Of a stretch of DNA of 64,000 nucleotides, positions 56,604-64,000 are shown piece by piece. The position numbers and the translations under genes are program-made. Positions within the stretch are counted from its first letter, which is position 1. Each line of letters begins with the position of its first letter. The notes beneath the pieces were generated by a model that ran no database searches, was not told the origin of the DNA, and saw only the letters and a list, made by a program, of their open reading frames with translations. Origin of the DNA: Fratercula arctica (lineage: Eukaryota > Chordata > Aves > Charadriiformes > Alcidae); the NCBI GenBank assembly GCA_947846985.1, contig CANTUZ010000025.1, positions 16,428,100-16,492,099 on the forward strand. Direction: 5' to 3'.

Positions 56604-57398
56604 ATGGGACAAACAGCTACTCGAGAACAGAAATTGCAACTTGAACTTCTGCAGCGCACTTTCACAGAACAGGGCTTTAAAGTGGCCCCTGTCAGACTAG
56701 TGACTTTGCTCGTATGGGTACGTGATTATTGCTCATGGTTCCCTGAAGGGTGGTCCTATGATTTCGCTCAGTGGCTAAAAGTGGGGGAGGAATTGCAAAC
56801 GCGGGAGACGCTGCACTTCTCCTTGCCAGAAGGAATAATAGTTACTTGGCGAACTGTATACACTGCCATACGAACACTGCATCCCGCAGAGCAAGCCCTG
56901 TAATGGGTTGCTGGAGGGGCACCACAAACTCCCCCAGAGGAACCTCAGTCTTTTGAAATGATACCCCCAGTTGCAGACCCTCAGCCTGAATATGCTCAAA
57001 TTCCCAATCCTGAAGAACATTACCAAAAGCAGAATTCAGGAGGCGAAGAGCCAGAAGATCCCTTTGATCCTGGTCCAATAAATCCAGAGACTGAACCTGA
57101 TTTATGTCCACCTTTAACCCCAATTAAAGCTATGGCTGCATCTGCTCCAACTGCAGAGGAGATTTTACAGCAACAGAGACGAAAGTCGTTATCATGCTCC
57201 TCCATTCGTAAGCCTCCTCCATTTGCGCCAGGTATCGCGTCTGTTCCTCCTTCTCAACTGCTTATGCGTGCGCAGCCGGAATTGGGGTATTGCAGTGTAT
57301 TGTCAAAATGTCGGCGGAGAAGGACGGAGCCGGAGCTGCTTTGCTCCTGCCGCTGCCCGCCTCACCCACTCCCCTCCCCAGCCGTCTCCCTGAGATAG
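56604..57398 (+). pseudogene. gag: MA2-gag with proline-rich region, copy C
   Basis: MGQTATREQKL start at 56604, matrix part to the shared TAA 56901, then the proline-rich segment (56958 onward, EEPEDPFDPGPINPE). A second donor-like AAAAAGGTGAGCAGC lies at about 56573. After about 57310 the frame leaves gag; the pol segment of copy B is absent here. Confidence 0.75.
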
Positions 57399-57607
57399 AA
57401 GTGGTGTTTTTGTATGTCTGCTGTGTAAGTGTGTGTGTGGGCGCCAGCTTATACCTGCTGATCAGCATCTGTGCTACTGTTTGTTTGTTGCTGTGTGCAG
57501 TGTCGTTTGGTGACTCCGCTTGAGCAGGTGTTCTGCCCGGTGTGGTACTGTTCTCATACGTGACTAGGGCTGACACTCTGTCAAGCGAAGAAGTTTGTAT
57601 ATACACA

Positions 57608-58135
57608 ATGTTTAGAGGTAAGGTGAGCGCGCCCCATGTAGATAGACCACGATGGGCCGTAGAACCGATGGAAGTCCTGAAATATTGGGGGAGTTTTCGT
57701 CAGCTGCCATGCTTACGCTCTCGGGAACGACTTACCCATGCAGGGCATATGGCTGGTTGTTTGCCTATAAGATCATGGTTGATTGGGAAAAGGAGTTGAG
57801 CCAAAATCTGTAGGATGCTCTGTAGGAAAATGAGAAACTTAAGGGTGAGCTCTTGTTGCAAAGGCAGACTTTTATGTCAGCCGTAAGTGTGTCAGCCGTA
57901 AGTGATGGAAAAAAAAAAAAAGGAAAAAAAAAAGGAACAATTAGAAGGTAAATGTGCCGCGTTAGCACAAAAGTATGCCATACGCGCTACGAGAAAGCGG
58001 CAGAAAAAGAGAAATAGGACACCTGATTCAAGCAGTACTACAGAGATATGTTTTGGGGTTTTTTTTCCTATATGTATATATGTTATTGCACGCCTTTGTA
58101 AATTACTCTGTGTTATACCCTGCGAGACTAAATGA
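57608..58135 (+). pseudogene. Unrecognised coiled-coil ORF relic, copy C
   Basis: ATG 57608 opens MFRGKVSAPHVDRPRW and stays open through VLKYWGSFRQLPCL to about 57760, where a 7-bp deletion relative to copy A shifts the frame. The coiled-coil part and A tract (57907-57932) follow, then a hydrophobic end (FFPICIYVIARLCKLL) to TGA 58133. Confidence 0.4.
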
Positions 58136-58369
58136 ACCCCAGCAGAAGCGGTCTCTTGAGCAGGGGGGTGGAATATGGGAAAGCAATGGAAGATCAGCAA
58201 GGAGGATTGTAAATACGCTCAAGGGACTCGCACCTGGGTGCTGGAAAACACATCTATCACACTAATTGTTATTCAGTCTCGGGTGCTTGCAAGAAAATCA
58301 CTTAGATGACATCAGTCTGTAATGGACTCAGGGACACCTTATCAAGCTGCTTGAGAATCTTGGCCTGTT

Positions 58370-58969
58370 GTGGAAGAAGATCAAAGCACAGTACCAGCAA
58401 GAACTGGGAGTCCGCATGCGCTCTTCCTAACAAGGACTCTTTCGCTGCCAAGGATTCTTGAAAACAAGGACTCCCTCGCTGCCAAGGATAAGTTTAGTAA
58501 TGCTACTAGTACAGCTATTTCTGAGTTATTGCTAGATGTAGATAGTATTCGACATGCAACGCTGCAAAACAGAGCTGCTATTGATTTTTTGCTTTTAGCT
58601 CACGGACACGGTTGTCAAGATTTTAAAGGACTGTGTTGTATGGATCTAAGTGACCACTCCAAATCCATCCATGCCCAGTTGCAAGAACTGCACCGACCGA
58701 GCCAGCAACTTGTGGAGACCACAGGGTGAAATCTCTTTGCTGGATGGACTTGGGGGTGGGGTTGGTTGAAGGAAATTATACTCATGGCCTGTGTGGAAGG
58801 AATCTGTCTGCTATGTTTAGTATGCTGTTTGCCGTGTTTAATAAGCATTATACGATCAGTTGCAGATGTTGCTTTGCATCATACCCTTGTACGAGTTGAA
58901 TATCGTCGTGTCCCAACTACGGACCACGGGGTGGCATGTGCAAGGGATAATAGAGGATGGTCCGAGTGA
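58370..58969 (+). pseudogene. env: Envelope TM segment 1 (TM1), copy C
   Basis: Ectodomain frame 58370-58729 with [18 protein letters not shown] and CX6CC (C-QDFKGL-CC); anchor frame 58766-58969 with ACVEGICLLCLVCCLPCLISII. Same break between the two as in A and B. Confidence 0.75.
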
Positions 58970-59345
58970 GACACAACAGAAAATTACTAGTTGAACCAAA
59001 CCCAGTATACATGTTGGGAAAAAGGGACTCAGTACTGTTGCTGCAAAAACTATGTGTGTATCCATGAGAACCTGACCGTCGAAGAAGAAGATAACAAGGA
59101 GGGAGTGCAAGGTAGTCAGGTATCAGACATCCGCGGTTAGCAATGCTGGATCATGAGTCTGGTGAGGCTTGCTGCATGTGCTGGCCACTCATGCAGCGAC
59201 CCTAGCCTGTACTTTTCCACTCAGTCCGGGGCAGGATATAAGGGGGCTGTCTCGGGTCGGAGAGAGGGGGAGAGACATGAGCGCACTTTGAAGATACAGG
59301 GGACGCCCTGAAGCGCCGTGTCTGCCCCCCCTCCCTCCCCTGTAG

Positions 59346-60126
59346 GTTCCATGTTCATTAACCCCAACAGCTCAGAAGGCATTACAGCACATTGCAGATT
59401 TGTTTATGATACATCAAAAATTTCAACCTTACACCCTGATAGGACAGCGGGATGATACACTCGCAAAGAGCCTGACTGCATTAGAGTGGGTATTTTTGCC
59501 ACATAACTTTTCAAAAAACAGTAACTATGATGATTGAAATGTTAGCACGATTGATTTTGCAGGGTCCTTTGCGCTGTCAGCAGCTGGCTCCTCTGCCATC
59601 ATTTGCGGGGGTTAACCCACGAGGGCTTACACCTGATGAACTTTGGCAATCCGATGTTACGCACATTATGGAATTTGGACGTTTGCGCTATGTACATGTT
59701 TCAGTTGATTTGTTTTCTCACCTTGTTGTAGCTACTGCTCATACAGGAGAGAAGGCTCGTGATGTTATTCGACATTGGTTGCAATGCATTTCAGTCATGG
59801 GAGTACCGAAAACTGTAAAAACTGATAACAGACCAGCTTATGTGTCCACTAAAATACAGGCCTCTTTACAGACATGGGGTATTAAACATGTCACCGGTAT
59901 TCCTCATTCCCCAACTGGGCAAGCAATTCTGAAACGTATTCATCATACCTTAAAAACCATGCTTGATAAACGAAAAAGGGGGAATCCCATAGGTATGACA
60001 CCTCAAGAGCGATTGTATAAAGCAACTTATGTTTTAAATTTTCTAAACATGTCATCTTTGTCATCCAATGCTTGTCGTGTGCTGTATTTTAGGCTGCTTA
60101 CAGAAAATAGTGCAGAAAATGGTTAA
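59346..60126 (+). pseudogene. pol: Integrase 2 and env tail, copy C
   Basis: Follows the acceptor at 59345. The open part begins at ATG 59527. D in LWQSDVTHI and D in VKTDNRPAY are present, but the third position reads ILKRIHH where copy A has IVERMHH, so the catalytic Glu is lost. The frame crosses the deletion join at AATGCTTGT (60067) and ends at TAA 60124 in out-of-frame env tail. Confidence 0.82.
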
Positions 60127-60150
60127 TCAAGCTTTTGTTGCAGAAAAAAT

Positions 60151-60164
60151 AAAAAAGGGGGAAT
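60151..60164 (+). promoter_or_regulatory. Polypurine tract, copy C
   Basis: AAAAAAGGGGGAAT directly before the 3' LTR start at 60165. Confidence 0.82.
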
Positions 60165-60487
60165 TGTGGAGATAGAGAGTAGCATAGGGAATCTGTTTGG
60201 CCTTGATGAGACAAAGCTGTACCCGTGAGAGGCACCTTGAGAGAAAAGATAAGCAAGCGTCAGGAGATATCAGCAAGGAAAGGAATGTGAAAAGCAAAGC
60301 TGCTGCTCCACGTGAACAGAGACGACCAGTTAGAAGACACTGAGAAGCACGTGGCAATCGACCTTCAACCTATCAGCAGGATGCTGCCTGCGCGTGGACA
60401 GTACCTGTACCTATAAAGCTCGGGAAATTGTTGTAATAAAGGTCTTTGGTCCATACCCTGCCAGAGTCCGTGAATCAATGCTCCACA
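60165..60487 (+). repeat. 3' LTR of ERVK copy C
   Basis: 323 bp, TGTGGAGATAGAG to ATGCTCCACA, followed by GATCAG. Confidence 0.93.
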
Positions 60488-60493
60488 GATCAG

Positions 60494-60705
60494 AAGTCTA
60501 ATTTAACAATTACCATCTGGAAAACCAAGGAAAGGCACATCATGCATGTGCCACATATTTAAATCACACTTTAAAAAAGCCATCATCTGTTCAACACTTC
60601 ATTTTTAGGGTGTTCTTTATTCTGCAGAGAAGTGTACCCATTAATAAGGAGGGTTCAAACCCAACTTGTGTATCTATTAGGCATGGTGTTAATTTTATTT
60701 TTATA

Positions 60706-60738
<33 letters not shown>

Positions 60739-61420
60739 TACCAGCTGCCTGAATTTTCAAAACACTAACAATTTAACATAAGCTCCTGAGGGTGACATTT
60801 GGCAGCTAGTAAGCAAGCTAGAATCTGGACAAGGGCAATAAAGCTTCACAATGAGCTATGGACAATAGCCAGTCATAAAACTTAAAAATTTTATTTGTGA
60901 TTGTTTTTCTGCTCTTATATAATTTGACATTGGGTAACAGTTCTTTGGAATAACCTATAACCTTTTATGTGCTTTAATAATACAAGTTTTTGCAATATTG
61001 TCTTACAGTTTTTGAACCTTTTTTTTCCGGTTCAAAGCAGGTACATTACAGTTCTACTTTGCTTATCTGAAACTGTTATCTAAAACAAGATTATGGCAGC
61101 CACTTATTCTGTGCTTAATGGTGGTGGGCAAATTCCCCAGGATATCTAAACTTTTTTAATATCCCCTTGCAGAGTTTGGACAATGGACCGATGATATTGG
61201 AAACTACGAATCAAAGTTAAATTGAGGACATAAATTATGTTTAAACCACAGAACAAAATCATCTTGATGTGAAAGTGAAAGTAAGTAAAGGAAACCATAG
61301 GATAAAATAATTGCAGATTCTTGGTTAAAATAGGTGCAGACTTCTTAAATCTTTCATGATGAATGTGGGGCTTACACAGATGATGCCTACCATAGCATAG
61401 CTATGCACAGCTAGCATAGC
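60494..61420. other. No gene seen; TG/TA microsatellite
   Basis: A+T-rich sequence. A (TG)n run followed by (TA)n lies at about 60706-60739. Confidence 0.65.
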
Positions 61421-61541
61421 TTCTAGGAGGATGTGTTCCATGATCTTCCCAGGCACAGAGGTGAGGCTGACAGGTCGGTAGTTCCCAGGGTCCTCCTTTC
61501 TACCCTTTTTAAAAATGGGTGCGATAGTTCCCTTTTTCCAG
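61421..61541 (-). mobile_element. CR1 fragment, minus strand
   Basis: About 120 bp matching the RT region of the CR1 at about 10470-10600 (GTTCCATGATCTTCCCAGGC, CCTGTAGTTCCC-type blocks) in the same orientation. It stops where an ERV-L-type LTR begins. Confidence 0.8.
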
Positions 61542-61799
61542 TGTCCTGGTTTCAGATGGGAAAGAGTTAATTTTCTTTCTAGTGATTGCTGTGAAAGGAA
61601 TCACACATGAAGAAATGACACACCAAGGTTTGAGGGATGGGGTGCTAGTCAGGGTCCTCAGCCTGTTGCTCCGAGATGTGCTGGGTACACTGCAGCACAC
61701 TCGAAGTCTTATGAAGATGAGCCAGGGGCTCCTGAGGTAATAGGAGCCAATAGGGAAACACTGGTAAAACACCTCAAATGAAGGACACCTGGAGAGCAG
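61542..61799 (+). repeat. ERV-L-type LTR fragment
   Basis: TGTCCTGGTTTCAGATGGGA and AGAGTTAATTTTCTTTC are the clear start of an avian ERV-L LTR. Beyond about 61620 the match is not obvious, although a CCAAT-like AGCCAATAGG occurs at about 61746. The right end against the following CR1 is tentative. Confidence 0.6.
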
Positions 61800-63160
61800 C
61801 ACAAATGAATTGCAGCCACTCCAGCCAGTAAGTCAACTTCAAAGGGGACCCATCTTAAGTACCTCTATGCAAATGCAGGTAGCATGGGGAACAAACAAGT
61901 GCGCACACCTCATTGGCATCACTGAGACATGGTGGGATGGCTCCTATGACTGGAGTGTTGGAATGGAAGGATACAGGCTCTTTAGGAAGGACAGGCAGGG
62001 GAGATGAGGAGGGAGGGGTCGCCCTCTATGTCAATGACCAGCTCAAGTGCATGGAGCTCCACTTGAGATGGATGAAGAGCCGACCAAGAGCTTATGGGTC
62101 AGGACTAAAGGGAACGCAGGGGCAGGTGATGTTACAGTGGGGATCTGCTAAAGGCCACCTGACCAGGATGATGGTGGATGAGGTCCTCTATAGACAGATA
62201 AGGAGCAGCCTCACGTTCACAGGCCCTGGTCCTCATGGGGGACTTCAACCACCCCGATATCTGTTGGAGGGACAACACAGCAGGGCACAAGCAATCCAGG
62301 AAGTTCTTGGAATGCGTCGATGACAACTTCCTTCTCCAAGTGGTAGAGGAGCCAAGGAGGAGAGGAGCTGTACTGGACCTTGTCCTAACCAATGAGGAGG
62401 GGCAAGTGGGGAATGTCAAGCTTAAGGGTAGCCTTGGCTGCAGTGAGGAGGGGGCGCAGCAGGCTCACTACCCTGGACTTCAGGAGAGCAGACATTGGCC
62501 TCTTGAGGGATCTGCTTGGTAGGGTTCCATGGGACAAACCACTAGAGGGAAGAGGGGCCCAAGAAAGCTGGTTAGTATTCAAGGATCACCTCCTCCAAGC
62601 TCAGGAGTGATGCCTCCCAACAAAGAAGTCATCAGACAAAAAAGCCAGGAGGCCTGCGTGGATGAACAAGGAGTTCCTGGACAAGCTCAAAAGCAAAAAG
62701 GAAGTCTACAGAGGGTGGAAGCAAAGACAGGTAGCCTAGGAGGAATACATAGAAACTATCTGAGCAGCCAGGGACCAGGTTAGGCAAGCTAAAGCCCAGA
62801 CAGAATTAAAGCTAGCCAGGGACATCAAGGACATCAAGAAAAACTTCTATAAGTATGTTAGCAATAAAAGGAAGACTAGGGAAGATGTGGGCCCTCTCCG
62901 GAAGGAAGCAGGAGACCTGGTCACCCAAGATATAGAGAAGGCTGAGGTACTCAATGACTTTTTTGCCTCGGTCTTCACCAGCAAGGGCTCTAACCACACT
63001 GCCCAAGTCACAGAAGGCAAAGGCAGGGGCTGTGAGAATGAACCGCCCACTGTAGAAGAAGATCAAGTACAAGACCATCTAAGGAACCTGAAGGTACACA
63101 AGTCCCTGGGACCTGATGAAATCCATCCACAGGTCCTGAGGGAACTGGAGGATGAAGTTC
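61800..63160 (+). mobile_element. CR1 LINE, plus strand, endonuclease to RT (left part)
   Basis: ORF2 from near its start. Endonuclease motifs are spread over frames: [49 protein letters not shown] and [13 protein letters not shown]. They are followed by linker sequence and the beginning of RT ([21 protein letters not shown]). Many indels break it. It is interrupted at 63160 by an LTR and resumes at 63896. Confidence 0.88.
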
Positions 63161-63895
63161 TGTCCTAGTTTGAGGTAAAACAGAACCAACTTTCTGTTCA
63201 GTAATTTTGCTTCTTAGCTAGGCCTCTTCTAACTCTCTGAAATTAACAGCATGTTGTGTCGAAAATGGTTCATTCTCAGAGTGGTAAGACCAATGTTTAC
63301 AGTTTGTGCCAAGGAATGGTACGCAGAGAGGCTCTTGCTTATACTTATTACTATAACAACCAAGGTCAGCTAACTTTGGTATTTGCCCCGTTGGAGGGTC
63401 GGAAACGGGAAAGCGTAGAGGGGTCCCACCCGCAGGGAGGAGCGGACAGGACAGGTGACCCAAAACACTGACCAACAGGTGTATTCCATCCCATCTGCCC
63501 CATGCTCAGTATAAAAGCTGTGGGATCAAAGGGTCAACTCTCTTCCTTGAATGGCCAACGTTTGAGGAGGACCCTGTCTGTTCATCTGCCTTTGATCCTG
63601 ATCCATGGGTTCCTGACTCCATCTGTGGAATCCAGTTCCCACCCATCGCTGAGTCCAGCCTGGGACTTCCCCAGTGCCTGCTGGTGACATCATCCTGGGA
63701 GCTTAATACGGTTTTGTATATACTGTAACTATCTCATTATTTTCCTTTTTATTTTATTATTAATATTTCATTAAAGTAGTTTGGTTTCTTCTAAACTCAT
63801 AAATCTCTTTCTCTCTCCTCCTCCTCTCTGTGTGCAAGAGGTTGGGGGGGAGCATCTGTTGCCGGCCATTGGCCAATTTGGCCAAAACCACGACA
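63161..63895 (+). repeat. Solo ERV-L-type LTR inserted in CR1
   Basis: 735 bp, TGTCCTAGTTTGAGGT to CACGACA. TATA-like AGTATAAAAGC at about 63509 and a variant polyadenylation signal ATTAAA at about 63770. Flanks AGTTC (63156-63160) and AGTTG (63896-63900) match at four of five bases, fitting a 5-bp duplication with one later change. Confidence 0.82.
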
Positions 63896-64000
63896 AGTTG
63901 CTAAGCTGCTTTCCATTATATTTGAAGTGTCGTGGCAGTCTGGTGAAGTTCCCACAGACTGTAAAGGGGAAACGTAACCCCCATTTTCAAAAAGGGAAAA
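63896..64000 (+). mobile_element. CR1 LINE, plus strand, RT continued
   Basis: Directly continues the RT cut at 63160: AKLLSIIFEVSWQSGEVPTD then KG, the expected next motif. It runs off the window. Confidence 0.85.

Larger units (their letters stand above)
55695..60487 (+). mobile_element. ERVK-type compound provirus, copy C
   Basis: 4793 bp with LTRs of 326 and 323 bp and exact GATCAG duplications. It has the same compound interior as copy A (MA1, second leader, MA2-gag, coiled-coil ORF, TM1, IN2) but lacks SU-TM2, deleted between two AATGCTTGT copies. Its LTRs differ by about four substitutions and two short indels, so it is younger than copy A. No RT, protease or complete env is present. 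Confidence 0.92.

Noticed and set aside
60706..60739. TG/TA run as a regulatory element
   Set aside because: An ordinary microsatellite without supporting context.

Overview
This window looks like a bird genome made almost entirely of transposable elements. CR1-type LINE reverse transcriptase and endonuclease sequence occurs in five places, ERV-L-type LTRs beginning TGTCCTGG or TGTGCTGG occur in several, and there are several retroviral lineages. I see no host gene, tRNA, rRNA or CRISPR array. Roughly two thirds of the 64 kb can be assigned to mobile elements; the rest is A+T-rich sequence without a supportable gene.

Layout. 1-5337: an ERV-L-like provirus (gag, pro-RT-RNase H-integrase, 3' LTR, no env) whose 5' LTR lies outside the window. 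5338-9420: no gene. 9421-21392: one long CR1 on the minus strand, split by two LTR-element insertions. A gammaretrovirus-like ERV (11008-19143, CTTG target duplication) lies in its ORF2, and a solo LTR (20009-20559, CATC duplication) lies further 5'. The gamma-like ERV itself contains an ERVK-type provirus (copy A, 12507-18103, CGGTGT duplication), so three levels are nested. 21393-25029: no gene. 25035-40449: a second large provirus (here ERV3) with 1.1-kb LTR, gag, pro-pol, a small membrane ORF and an unusual env, bounded by GTACT duplications. Its 3' end is replaced by a mosaic of two ERVK families (32907-39766) that ends in a strongly expanded polypurine tract. 40455-55688: mostly unassigned, with a probable solo LTR (48957-49919) and an ERV-L LTR split by a CR1. 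55695-60487: another ERVK-type provirus (copy C, GATCAG duplication). 60494-64000: unassigned sequence, then CR1 pieces interrupted by an ERV-L-type LTR.

The most interesting element is the ERVK family present as copies A, B (a fragment inside the mosaic) and C. It is compound. Copies A and C carry two matrix-like gag starts, each behind its own copy of the same splice-donor sequence. The family as a whole has two envelope transmembrane segments (both in A) and two divergent integrase segments (both in B). The order is LTR, PBS, MA1, MA2-gag, (RNase H-IN1 in B), coiled-coil ORF, TM1, IN2, (SU-TM2 in A), LTR. A and C share the same arrangement and the same stop codon, yet each has its own 6-bp target duplication. 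The compound, defective genome therefore seems to have been copied as a unit, presumably with proteins supplied by other viruses. Several deletions between short direct repeats, visible by comparing copies, point to template switching during reverse transcription. All retroviral genes here are broken old copies; they are described, not reconstructed.
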